A DNA stretch of 64,000 bases from Lysobacter sp. (GTDB taxonomy: Bacteria > Pseudomonadota > Gammaproteobacteria > Xanthomonadales > Xanthomonadaceae), in contig SSGH01000013.1 of assembly GCA_008015835.1 (NCBI GenBank), forward strand, positions 186,001 to 250,000, given 5' to 3'. Below, piece after piece: positions 49,318 to 56,848 of this stretch. The translations under genes were made by a program, and so were the position numbers. Within the stretch, counting starts at the first letter, position 1. The number at the start of each line of letters is the position of its first letter. Under the pieces are notes generated by a model. That model was not told the origin of the DNA. It saw nothing but the letters and a program-made list of their open reading frames with translations, and ran no database searches.

Positions 49318-51561
49318 TCATGTTGCGATTCCGGAAACGGACGCGGAACGCGCGCCGGCGCTCCGCTCGAAGTGTTCGGCGTAACGGCCGAATTCGCCGG
49401 CCGGCATGCGCCGACCGGACTTGACGATCTCGATCCGCACCGCCTGGACCAGTTCGCGCATGCCGATCTCGCCGCCCGACTCGGCGGCCAAGAACGCCGC
49501 GCTCAGCGCCGCGTTGCGGATCGTGCCGCCGCTGAACTCGAACCGGCGCGCGAGAAAGTCCCAATCGATCTGCGCCGAGAGCGGCGCGTTCTTCGGAAAG
49601 CTGCGGCGCCACAGGCGCAAGCGTTCGGGCGCCTGCGGCATCGGGAATTCCACGCTGATGTGGATGCGGCGCAGGAAGGCCTCGTCGATGTGATCGCGCT
49701 TATTGGTCGCGAGCACCGCGATGCCGCTGAAGTTCTCGACCCGCTGCAGCAGGTAATTGATTTCGATGTTGGCGTAGCGGTCGTGCGCATCCTTCACGTC
49801 CGAGCGCTTGCCGAACAGCGCATCGGCTTCGTCGAAGAACAGCACCGAATCCATCCGGTCGGCCTCGTCGAAGATGGTGCGCAGGTTCTTTTCGGTTTCC
49901 CCGATATATTTGCTGACCACGCCGGCCAAATCGATGCGGAACAGGCGCATGCGCAGGCTGTGCGCCACCGCGTCGGCCGCCATCGTCTTGCCGGTGCCCG
50001 AGGCGCCGTGGAACAGGGCGATCAAGCCTTTGCCGCGCGGCGACAGATCGTCGAAGGACCAATCCTCCATCACCGTGCGGCGATGCTGCACGCGGCGCAC
50101 GATATCGTCGATCAGCGCCATGCGATCCTCCGGCAGCACCAAGTCCTTGATCGCGTGGCGCGTCGCCACCGCGTCGGTCAAGCGATGCAAGCGCGGCGTG
50201 GCGGAGCGACCGACCACATCGTGCAGAATGCGCGCGCGTTCCTCGTCGTCGTCGACCGCGGCCAGCGGCGCCCTCGCCTGTCCGACGGCGATCGCGATCT
50301 CCGCCTCGGTCAATCGGAATTTCGACGCCAGCGCGCGCGCGATCGGCAGCGCCGCCTCGCCCGACCAACCCATCGCCTCGGCCAGCGCGAGCGACCATGC
50401 GGCTTCCCGTTCGCCGATCGCGAGCGGCGGCAATTCCAACTCGGTCGACACCGCCGTGGGAAACCACAGCGGGCACGGCAGACTGTCTTCGGCGCATAGC
50501 ACGATGCAGCCGCCGTAGGCGCGCAGCCACGCACGGATCGCCGCGCAGCTTTCGTCCTGCGCTTCGGCCTCGCCGATCAATGCGTCGGCGTGGTGGATCG
50601 CAACCGCCAAATCGTGCAGACGCGCGTCGCGCAGCGCGGCGACGATCAATTCGCCGACTTCGCCGGCGTGCGCTTTGAATTTTCGGGCGTCCAGATCGAT
50701 GCGACCGATGCCGGCGCGCTGGCTGGCGAGATCGAGCGCGTGCGCGCGCCCGCTGCCCGCGCGACCGCGGAGCACCACCAGCGTTCCGGCGTCGTCGCCC
50801 GACGCGCTGCGCGCGTCCTGCCCCGCGAAGATATCGGCCAGCGTCGCGACCACATCGTCGGTCGACGCGCGGGATCGCCACAATTTACGCGCCAACGCGG
50901 GCGCATCGCGATCGGCGCGCAGCCGCGCGATGCGTTCGTCGACGCCATCGTAGTCCAAAAGAAAACGCGCGACGCCGTCGGCGACCCGGAACATCCCGGT
51001 TCGCGGCGCTTTGCGATCGTCGCAAATCAACAGACCGAGCCGCAGCAGCGCCGAATCCGATAAAAGCCGACGCTGCAGCGGCAAATGCTCGCGCGAAGAA
51101 GCCAGCAGTCGCAGCAACGTGTCGATGGTCGGACGGGGCTTGGTCAGGTCGTCGTTGACGTACGCGAACAAGCGATCGAAACGGCGATCGATGTCCGGCG
51201 CGAGGCACGCCAGAAGCACTTCCAGCTCGAACGCATCCAAGGCGAAGGCGCGGCACAGCCGGTCGAGCTTCGCGCGCGCCTCGGGATATTCCAGCAGCGA
51301 CGCCAGCAGACTGCCGGCGAACAAGCGATCGTCGTCGGCGTCGCGCGCGCTCAACAGATGATCGACCTCGGCATCGGTCACCACCAAATGCTTGAGCGCC
51401 GGATTGGACACGCCATCGCGCATTGATGCGATCAAGCCAGCGACGCGGCGGTCGAGTTCGAACACCAAGGCGTCCGTCCAAGTGCGCGGCGACGCCCCGC
51501 CCGGCGCACGCGCATCGGCGTCGGCCGTTTCGATCATCGGCGGCGCATCCAGGGCATTCAT
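49318..51561 (-). CDS. eCIS AAA+ ATPase (Afp15-like) with degenerate first P-loop domain
   Basis: 747 residues from ATG 51561, overlapping the previous stop in ATGA style. The C-terminal AAA+ domain has Walker A GASGTGKT (519-526), pore segment around KYIGETEKNL, Walker B VLFFDEADALFG and a sensor region NKRDHIDEAFLRR. The earlier region around 264-272 (LRGRAGSGRA) looks like a decayed P-loop lacking the Lys. Afp15/Pvc15-type ATPases are needed for cargo loading or assembly and are present in nearly all eCIS, which makes this a diagnostic gene. The N-terminal 250 residues are helical. Confidence 0.93.
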   Translation of the reverse strand: MNALDAPPMIETADADARAPGGASPRTWTDALVFELDRRVAGLIASMRDGVSNPALKHLVVTDAEVDHLLSARDADDDRLFAGSLLASLLEYPEARAKLDRLCRAFALDAFELEVLLACLAPDIDRRFDRLFAYVNDDLTKPRPTIDTLLRLLASSREHLPLQRRLLSDSALLRLGLLICDDRKAPRTGMFRVADGVARFLLDYDGVDERIARLRADRDAPALARKLWRSRASTDDVVATLADIFAGQDARSASGDDAGTLVVLRGRAGSGRAHALDLASQRAGIGRIDLDARKFKAHAGEVGELIVAALRDARLHDLAVAIHHADALIGEAEAQDESCAAIRAWLRAYGGCIVLCAEDSLPCPLWFPTAVSTELELPPLAIGEREAAWSLALAEAMGWSGEAALPIARALASKFRLTEAEIAIAVGQARAPLAAVDDDEERARILHDVVGRSATPRLHRLTDAVATRHAIKDLVLPEDRMALIDDIVRRVQHRRTVMEDWSFDDLSPRGKGLIALFHGASGTGKTMAADAVAHSLRMRLFRIDLAGVVSKYIGETEKNLRTIFDEADRMDSVLFFDEADALFGKRSDVKDAHDRYANIEINYLLQRVENFSGIAVLATNKRDHIDEAFLRRIHISVEFPMPQAPERLRLWRRSFPKNAPLSAQIDWDFLARRFEFSGGTIRNAALSAAFLAAESGGEIGMRELVQAVRIEIVKSGRRMPAGEFGRYAEHFERSAGARSASVSGIAT

Positions 51562-52118
51562 CGCATCGGGCCCACGCCGATGACGCGTTCCTGCACGCGC
51601 TGCACGTTGCGCAGCACGCGGCTGTCGATCAGGATCGTCGAGACTTCGTACGTCGTGCTGAGCCGATACGAGGCTTTCTCGAACGAACGCCAGAGGTCGA
51701 TCATTTCCCCGAGCGGCAGCGTTCGGGGCACGATCCGCAATTCCTCGGTCATCTGCGCCAGCGTGGCGTCCAGCACCGGGTTGTCGCTCTGGATCAACGG
51801 GTTTTCGTGCAGCGCGCGCATCGCTTCGCCGAGCGTGCGCTGGATTTCGATTTCGTCCGGCCCGTACGGCGTGAGCAGGAAATGCAGATTCAGCCCGAAC
51901 GGCGCGGCCGCGAGTTGGGTGTCGGTGCGCGTTTGCCAATCGAGATTGGCGGTGAACGGGTTGTGTTCGACCCGATACAGATACAGGCTCAGCCTCGGCT
52001 CGGTGCCGCTCAGCTCCACCGGCGCTTTCGACACTTCGACAGTCAAGCCCGCGACCTCTTGCTCGATCAAGGCCTTGAGCGTGTTGGTGACCGCCGCGAT
52101 CGCGTTGAAATCGCTCAT
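51558..52118 (-). CDS. DUF4255 / Pvc16-like tube-terminating protein
   Basis: 186 residues from ATG 52118. MSDFNAIAAVTNTLKALIEQ, LSLYLYRVEHNPFTANLDWQ and LHFLLTPYG are the DUF4255 signature (Pvc16 N-terminal domain). Afp16/Pvc16 caps the finished tube and sheath and fixes length. Overlaps both neighbours by four nt. This family is one of the markers of eCIS as opposed to T6SS and phage. Confidence 0.93.
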   Translation of the reverse strand: MSDFNAIAAVTNTLKALIEQEVAGLTVEVSKAPVELSGTEPRLSLYLYRVEHNPFTANLDWQTRTDTQLAAAPFGLNLHFLLTPYGPDEIEIQRTLGEAMRALHENPLIQSDNPVLDATLAQMTEELRIVPRTLPLGEMIDLWRSFEKASYRLSTTYEVSTILIDSRVLRNVQRVQERVIGVGPMR

Positions 52119-52477
52119 TCCGTCCTGTCCTGTCGCTCGTCGCCGCGCATCGCGTCGTCTCCGTGGATCTCGTTCGCGCCCGCGGCGATCGCATCGCTCG
52201 GCCGCGGCGCCGAATCGCGCTGCGCGCTTCGATACACCGTGCCGCCGTCGGGCAACACGCTGCGCGTCAACGCGCCCTCGTTCGACATCCACTCGAGCGC
52301 GCGATGCACCACCTCCACCGGAAGATCGACGCCGATCGCCGGCAGCCACCACTGCGCGACGCCCTGCGCGTTGTCCGCCGCGGCGGGATGCGCCGCGACG
52401 TAACGTTCGATCGCCGCGACCGCGAGGTCGATGCCCGAACGTTCCGCTTCGATCTTCGCGTCTTCCAGCTTGACCAT
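52115..52477 (-). CDS. First gene of the eCIS operon, small winged-helix-like protein
   Basis: 120 residues from ATG 52477, nine nt after GGGAG and about 51 nt after the predicted sigma-54 transcription start. WWLPAIGVDLPVEVVHRALEW then NEGALTRSVLPDGGTVYR looks like a small winged-helix; the tail is acidic/Arg-rich. Family not recognised. Translationally coupled to the DUF4255 gene. The frame is open further upstream, but that would cross the promoter. Confidence 0.7.
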   Translation of the reverse strand: MVKLEDAKIEAERSGIDLAVAAIERYVAAHPAAADNAQGVAQWWLPAIGVDLPVEVVHRALEWMSNEGALTRSVLPDGGTVYRSAQRDSAPRPSDAIAAGANEIHGDDAMRGDERQDRTE

Positions 52478-52538
52478 CGCTCCCGATCCGGTGCCGACGA
52501 CGATCGCCGCGTTCGCCACGGCGTCACCGCCAAGCCAG

Positions 52539-52555
52539 AGCAAATCGCGGGCCAA
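52539..52555 (-). promoter_or_regulatory. Sigma-54 (-24/-12) promoter of the eCIS operon
   Basis: Minus strand TTGGCCCGCGATTTGCT against consensus TTGGCACGNNNNTTGCW: one mismatch, with GG (52552-52553) and GC (52540-52541) at the required ten-nt distance. The preceding AAAGT also fits the extended consensus. Predicted start of transcription about 52528, 51 nt ahead of the first ATG. Confidence 0.85.
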
Positions 52556-52636
52556 CTTTCGAGCGGCGAAACCGCGTGCGTGTCGTCGCGACGAAAGCGA
52601 AAGCGAAATTCGGATCGCAATGCTCGCCGCGACGCG

Positions 52637-52649
52637 TAAGCGATTGATT
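52637..52649 (-). promoter_or_regulatory. IHF-binding site, exact consensus
   Basis: TAAGCGATTGATT on the plus strand equals YAANNNNTTGATW, i.e. the reverse complement of the IHF consensus WATCAANNNNTTR, with no mismatch. Centre at about -115, between the enhancer dyads and the -24/-12 promoter, where IHF bending is expected. Confidence 0.7.
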
Positions 52650-52749
52650 CGGTTCGGCAAGAAGAATGTTTTCGCGATGCGCGAACGATGCCGTGCACGC
52701 ATCGCGCTCGCGTATCGACGATGACGATTTCGCATCGCATCGGCATCGA

Positions 52750-52801
52750 CCGGGTCGGATTCGACCCGGCTTCGCGCGAACCCGGGTCGAATCCGACCCG
52801 G
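52750..52801. promoter_or_regulatory. Paired dyads, candidate enhancer (UAS) for the sigma-54 activator
   Basis: Two sites of the form CCGGGTCG-N4-CGACCCGG at 52750-52769 (N4 = GATT) and 52782-52801 (N4 = AATC). They are exact reverse complements of each other; centres are 32 bp apart, three helical turns, so two dimers would sit on the same face. Around -231 and -263 relative to the predicted start. The 12-nt spacer contains a further palindrome TTCGCGCGAA. No U-run on either side, so a terminator is unlikely. Confidence 0.7.
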
Positions 52802-53111
52802 CGCGTTCCGAAGAGGCTTGCATGCGATACGCAACGACGCTGTTCGAACGCCTGCCATTGCGGCCAAACGATGACCGTTCTTTTCGAGTTCTTGCGTTGT
52901 CGCGAGCCGTCACGATCATCGGCATGCGGATTCAGCACGCATGCCACTGCGCTCGTTGCGCGGTGTTCGTTGCGCAGCGATCTTTCCGCAGCGCTCGTTC
53001 CGCTGCAATCGATGCGCAGCACGACGCTTCTGCCGTGAGTCTTGCGGTCTGGATTCGGTCTTACGCGTGCGATTCCGCTCGCGGACGGATCGCGCGAGGG
53101 CGGAAAAGGCA

Positions 53112-53138
53112 GATCGAAATCGCCCGAAATCGGGGCGA
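53112..53138 (-). terminator. Terminator candidate after the activator gene
   Basis: Immediately after the activator stop the minus strand can form TCGCCCCGA-TT-TCGGGCGA (53120-53138, one bulge) followed by a short U-containing stretch TTTCGAT. It would separate the activator transcript from the eCIS operon. Confidence 0.5.
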
Positions 53139-53145
53139 AAAACCG

Positions 53146-54165
53146 TCAAATTCCGTATTTTTTGAGCATTCTGCCCAAGGCTCTACGCTCTTTTCCGGCC
53201 ATCGACGCCGCGCGGGTCACGTTGCCAGCGGCGGCGGTCATCAGTTGCCGCAGATAATCTTGCTCGAAATTCGACAGCGCGTGCGCGCGCGCATCGTTAT
53301 AGCGCGGCAACGAGGCGTCCTGCGCTTCCGCCCGCAGCAGCGGCGACGACGGCGCGGCGCTGCCCAGCGCCGTGGCCGGTCGCGAGAACATGATGCCTGC
53401 GAACGGCTGCAGATCGAGCACTGCGGCGTCCGACAGCAGCAGCGCGCGTTGCACCACGTTATCGAGCTCGCGCACGTTGCCCGGCCAGCGGTAATCGGCC
53501 AACCAGCGACGACTGCTCTCGCTGAAGGGGCGCTCGGCGACATCGTAATGGCGCGCATGCCGGCGCACGAAATGCTCCGCCAGCAACTGCGGGTCGCCGA
53601 TGCGATCGCGCAGCGGCGGCATCTCCAGCAACAACACGTTGATTCGGAACGCCAGATCGTCGCGGAACGAGCCGTCGTCGAGCAGCCGATGCAGACGCGG
53701 GCTCGCGGCGGCGATGATGCGGACATTGCTGATGCGATCTTGGCGGCCGCCGACGGAACGATAGGTCTTGTCCTGCAGGAAGCGCAGCAGCGACACCTGC
53801 GCCCGCTGCGGCAGCGAATCGAGTTCGTCGAGGAACAGCGTGCCGCCGTCGGCCGCGGCGACCAAGCCGCTGGTGGCCTGGCGGGCGTCGGTGAAGGCGC
53901 CGCGTTCGTAGCCGAACAACTCGGTTTCGATCAGCGTGTCGGGCACCGCGCCGCAGTTCAGCGCCACGAACGGCGCCTGCCGACGCGAGGACAGATAGTG
54001 GATCGCCCGCGCCGCCAATTCCTTGCCGGTGCCGGTTTCGCCTTGGATGAGCACCGGCGCGTCGAAACGCGCCATGCGCTCGACCATCGCCAGGGCGCGA
54101 AGGAACGGTTCGGATTTGCCGACGAAATTCGGCAATTCGGAAGCGGTCTTCGGGGGCATCGCCAT
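53146..54165 (-). CDS. Sigma-54 enhancer-binding activator without sensor domain (PspF/HrpS-like)
   Basis: 339 residues. The AAA+ domain starts almost at once: GETGTGKE Walker A (42-49), GAFTDA (89-94, the loop contacting sigma-54), [13 protein letters not shown] Walker B, and [17 protein letters not shown]. The C-terminus (about 300-339, [21 protein letters not shown]...) is a Fis-type HTH. There is no receiver, GAF or PAS domain, as in PspF and HrpR/S, so control must come from a partner protein or from expression level. ATG 54165 has GGAG eight nt upstream; a second ATG follows two codons later. Its gene ends 591 nt ahead of a perfect-spacing sigma-54 promoter that drives the injection-system operon, and a terminator lies between, so it is very probably the operon-specific activator. 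Confidence 0.92.
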   Translation of the reverse strand: MAMPPKTASELPNFVGKSEPFLRALAMVERMARFDAPVLIQGETGTGKELAARAIHYLSSRRQAPFVALNCGAVPDTLIETELFGYERGAFTDARQATSGLVAAADGGTLFLDELDSLPQRAQVSLLRFLQDKTYRSVGGRQDRISNVRIIAAASPRLHRLLDDGSFRDDLAFRINVLLLEMPPLRDRIGDPQLLAEHFVRRHARHYDVAERPFSESSRRWLADYRWPGNVRELDNVVQRALLLSDAAVLDLQPFAGIMFSRPATALGSAAPSSPLLRAEAQDASLPRYNDARAHALSNFEQDYLRQLMTAAAGNVTRAASMAGKERRALGRMLKKYGI

Positions 54166-54599
54166 TCCTTAAACTCCACCTCGAGCACGCGGTTCGATCT
54201 CATGGCGCGGCCCTGCGCCCGCATCGCGCATGCGGCGCGCGGGCGCGCACGATGCGTCGATGCGATGGATGCGCGTCGGTCGAGAACGCTCCGCTCGGAG
54301 CGTTCCTCGACTGCACCAGCGACGAAGCGCAGTACGAGTGCAGGCGGCCGACGTATCCCTTAACGCGGCAATGGCGCGCGAGCGGCCACTGGCGTGAAGA
54401 CGTCCCTCGCCCTCCTCGATGGCGCTGCGCGCGAGATGCGTCCGGCAGCGCAGCGAGCGCCTGCGACACCGCGATGTCGCGCTCGACGCCGCCGTCGCGA
54501 ACCGATTTTTCGAATCGTCGCGTCGGCGATGTCCGGTTTCGCCGACCGCATCCCGTTCGTCGGCCGACACGGAGCATCCGCTCCCGGATAGAGACATCG
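54166..54599. promoter_or_regulatory. Divergent region between activator and outer-membrane protein genes
   Basis: 434 nt, no credible gene. It must hold both promoters. A small hairpin GGAGC-ATCC-GCTCC (54571-54584) lies 16 nt before the beta-barrel start and may cover its ribosome-binding site. I see no copy of the CCGGGTCG dyad here, so the activator gene is probably not autoregulated through that site. Confidence 0.35.
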
Positions 54600-55430
54600 A
54601 TGAAGAAGCAGCGATACGAGTGTGTTCCGATGGTCCCGAACGCTTTGGCGACGCTCCTCGCCTTGGCCCTCGGACCGCTGTCCGCCAGCGCCGCGCAGGC
54701 CGAAGACCGCGACTGGACCGGTTTCCACGCCGGCTTGAATGCAGGCCAGACCCGCGACGACGCCGAGACCGATGTCGCCTTGAGCGGGCAATGGAACGGT
54801 TATCCCGGCGCGGCGCAGGTCGCGCAGGCGCTCGACGGCGACGGCCGCGTGTCCGGGAGCGGCGTAGGCCTGCAGATCGGCTACGACCGCCAATTCGCCA
54901 GCGGTTGGGTGCTCGGCGTCGAAGCGGATTACCAGCGGCTCGGCGCGGACGGGACGACCACCCGAACGGCTAGCGTGCAAGGCGGCGGCGAAGACCCGTC
55001 GGCGAACGTCCGCGCCACCGCTTCGGCCGAACTGCGACGCGCCTATTCGCTGCGATCGCGCATCGGTTACGCCGCAGGCCGCACGCTGTGGTACGCGACC
55101 GTCGGCTACGCATCCAGCTCGGCCGATCTGCGCAGCGAGTTCCAATACGCCATTCCCGAAACGTCCTCGGATTTCCGGAAAGTCGGCGGCGGCTCGGCTT
55201 CGTCGAACGGGGTGATTTGGGGCGCGGGCGTCGACTGGCGCTTCGCCGAGCATTGGAGCGCCGGGCTGCGCTACACCCGCGTCGGCGGCGCCGCGGAAGC
55301 GTCGTACTCGCCGGTCACGGTCGCCCGCAGCGGCCAATTCACCGTGCAACCCCCGGAAGCCTTCGTCGAGCGCATCGACCGTCGAGTCGATCGCGATGCG
55401 CTCGTGCTTTCGGTCGACTATCGGTTCTGA
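54600..55430 (+). CDS. Secreted outer-membrane beta-barrel protein (OmpA-like/porin family)
   Basis: 276 residues. Signal peptide with cleavage near ASAAQA-ED (about residue 31), then DWTGFHAGLNAGQTRDDAETD and alternating strands with aromatic ends: VGLQIGYDRQFASGWVLGVEADYQRLG, AYSLRSRIGYAAGRTLWYATVGYA, WSAGLRYTRVG, and a C-terminal VLSVDYRF ending in Phe as required for BamA recognition. Typical of 8- to 10-strand small barrel proteins of alpha/gamma-proteobacteria. Divergent from the activator gene. ATG 54600 is chosen because the signal peptide begins there; the open frame upstream has no such character. Confidence 0.85.
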   Translation: MKKQRYECVPMVPNALATLLALALGPLSASAAQAEDRDWTGFHAGLNAGQTRDDAETDVALSGQWNGYPGAAQVAQALDGDGRVSGSGVGLQIGYDRQFASGWVLGVEADYQRLGADGTTTRTASVQGGGEDPSANVRATASAELRRAYSLRSRIGYAAGRTLWYATVGYASSSADLRSEFQYAIPETSSDFRKVGGGSASSNGVIWGAGVDWRFAEHWSAGLRYTRVGGAAEASYSPVTVARSGQFTVQPPEAFVERIDRRVDRDALVLSVDYRF

Positions 55431-55684
55431 TCGCCGGTCGAATCGTTCTCGATCGAATCGTACTAAATCCAGTCATCGTCGATTCGCTATCGGCCGATTG
55501 TCCGTCGTTCGGCCGTCGATCAGGCCATTTTCGGACGTCGATCTTCGCCGAGCATCGATTCGGGCGATGCGTTCGATTCGCCCAGGCGCGCGGATTCCGA
55601 CGCGTGCGGATTCGCGCGCCGCTTTTTCGCACCAGCGACGCCTGCCTTCAAGCGGATGCGACTCGGGACGTTCGGCGATCGCGT

Positions 55685-56212
55685 TCAAAACCCTTTGCAC
55701 ACCTTCCAAACCTCGTTATCCAAGCGGCTCAGCAGGGCGAAATCGCGTTTGAAACCGACGCGCTCCAGCGTATTTTCACGATTGCGCTTGGCGGTTTCGC
55801 AGGCCGAAGGCGGCGTCGCTTTGCGCGCGCCGCTGCGTGCGGCCGCGACGCGTCGGCCCTCGCCTCGGTTTCGGCGATCCATTTCCTGTTCGATGGCGCG
55901 GCTACGTGCGACGAGCGCGGAATCGATGCCCTGCGCGCTGTAGCGACGGATGGCGCTGGTGCGCTGCTCGGGCGAGCAACCGGTGTTTTGATAGCTGACG
56001 CCGCCGCCGCGGTCGACGCAGCGATAGATCGTGCCCTGCGTTCCGGTGGAGGCGGCTTCGACGGCGCGCGCTTCGCCGAAATGCGCATCCAAGCCGGCGA
56101 CGCATAGCAACAGACATAGAGACACCGGGACCCAAGACGTGCGCTGTCGATGGCGGATAACGTTTCCGGAACGAGGACGGCGAGCGAAGGAAGCGTCGTT
56201 GGATGCGTGCAT
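55685..56212 (-). CDS. DUF4124-type exported protein
   Basis: 175 residues from ATG 56212 (AGGAG nine nt upstream). After a basic start a hydrophobic segment WVPVSLCLLLCVAGLDAHFG acts as signal peptide/anchor; IYRCVDRGGGVSYQNTGCSPEQRT is the DUF4124 motif with a Cys pair. The rest is Arg-rich helix with two more Cys near the end. Periplasmic or envelope protein of unknown role, common in Xanthomonadaceae. The 254-nt stretch 55431-55684 between it and the convergent beta-barrel gene shows nothing beyond one CGGCCGA/TCGGCCG hairpin. Confidence 0.8.
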   Translation of the reverse strand: MHASNDASFARRPRSGNVIRHRQRTSWVPVSLCLLLCVAGLDAHFGEARAVEAASTGTQGTIYRCVDRGGGVSYQNTGCSPEQRTSAIRRYSAQGIDSALVARSRAIEQEMDRRNRGEGRRVAAARSGARKATPPSACETAKRNRENTLERVGFKRDFALLSRLDNEVWKVCKGF

Positions 56213-56353
56213 GGCGGAACTCCTGCGGTTGGGTGTCCGCACACGTTACGCAAGCGTTCTAACGCGAAACATCGGCCGATGCCGCGTCGCCGTGTCGGAA
56301 AATTCCGACAACGACGAACCCATGACGAACCCATGCCGCGCGCGCGGCGAGCG

Positions 56354-56752
56354 TTAACCGCCTTTCAAACTTCCCGCCAGGCGCGCGCCCAGCCAAATCA
56401 AGGCGAGGCCGGCGATCAAGCTGCTGCCGAGATACGCAAGCATCCAGCCGGTGCGCTGCGACTTCGCGAACAGCAGGCATTCCAACATCAGCGCCGAATA
56501 GGTGGTGAGCCCGCCGAGCACGCCGACGATCAAAAACGCGCGCCAATACAGCGCGCTCGGGCCGCGTCCCTCCAACCACACCGCGACGAAGCCAGCGACG
56601 AATGCGCCGATCAGGTTGGCGGCGAACGTGCCCCAAGGCCAGCCGTCGCCGAGCCTGCGCAATAACGCGCCGCTGAGCCAGAAACGTCCGAACGCGCCGA
56701 GCGCGCCGCCCAAGGCCACCAAGCCCGCTTGCTGCCACCACGACGCGATCAT
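56354..56752 (-). CDS. crcB: Fluoride exporter CrcB/FluC
   Basis: 132 residues with four membrane helices. GGALGAFGRFWLSG, the WPWGTFAANLIGAFVAG segment with the conserved Asn, and VGVLGGLTTYSALMLE (the GGLTTFS motif, here Tyr for Phe) are family signatures. Dual-topology dimer exporting fluoride through the inner membrane. No fluoride riboswitch could be found in the 96 nt upstream. It overlaps a 31-codon mini-frame by four nt, and follows rarA, the usual order in this group. Confidence 0.95.
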   Translation of the reverse strand: MIASWWQQAGLVALGGALGAFGRFWLSGALLRRLGDGWPWGTFAANLIGAFVAGFVAVWLEGRGPSALYWRAFLIVGVLGGLTTYSALMLECLLFAKSQRTGWMLAYLGSSLIAGLALIWLGARLAGSLKGG

Positions 56753-56844
56753 GGCGCACTCCCGCGCATCGGCGCGCGCGCGACGATGCCCGCGACGAAC
56801 GCGGCATCGCGGGGAAGGACGAGATCGTCGGCGAAGATCGGCAT
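56749..56844 (-). CDS. Possible 31-codon coupling frame between rarA and crcB
   Basis: ATG at 56844, five nt after the rarA stop, encodes MPIFADDLVLPRDAAFVAGI plus eleven more residues, and its TGA overlaps the crcB ATG (ATGA). It could be a translated peptide, a translational coupler for crcB or chance. No SD was apparent beyond the rarA end. Confidence 0.25.
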   Translation of the reverse strand: MPIFADDLVLPRDAAFVAGIVARAPMRGSAP

Positions 56845-56848
56845 CGGC

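Larger units (their letters stand above)
52478..53145 (-). promoter_or_regulatory. 668-nt control region of the eCIS operon
   Basis: No gene. From right to left it contains a terminator for the activator gene, two dyads (enhancer candidates), an IHF consensus site and a sigma-54 promoter, each listed separately. Spacing (dyads at -231 and -263, IHF at -115, start at +1) is that of a classical bend-and-loop sigma-54 promoter. The stretch 52840-53040 has many short CGTTGCGC/GCGCAGCG repeats of unknown meaning. Confidence 0.85.

Noticed and set aside
8817-52477. Type VI secretion system or prophage.
   Set aside because: No TssJ/L/M membrane complex, no capsid, portal, terminase or lysis genes; DUF4255, the AAA+ ATPase and DUF4157 cargo point to eCIS.
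52750-52801. Dyads read as a rho-independent terminator.
   Set aside because: No U-tract on either side, and a better terminator lies at 53112-53138 right after the activator gene.
52115-52867. Extension of the first eCIS gene upstream to 52867.
   Set aside because: It would include the sigma-54 promoter, the IHF site and the dyads in coding sequence; the shorter ATG 52477 has a good GGGAG.
56753-56848. Fluoride riboswitch upstream of crcB.
   Set aside because: Only 96 nt are available, mostly an open mini-frame, and no crcB-motif pseudoknot pattern was seen.
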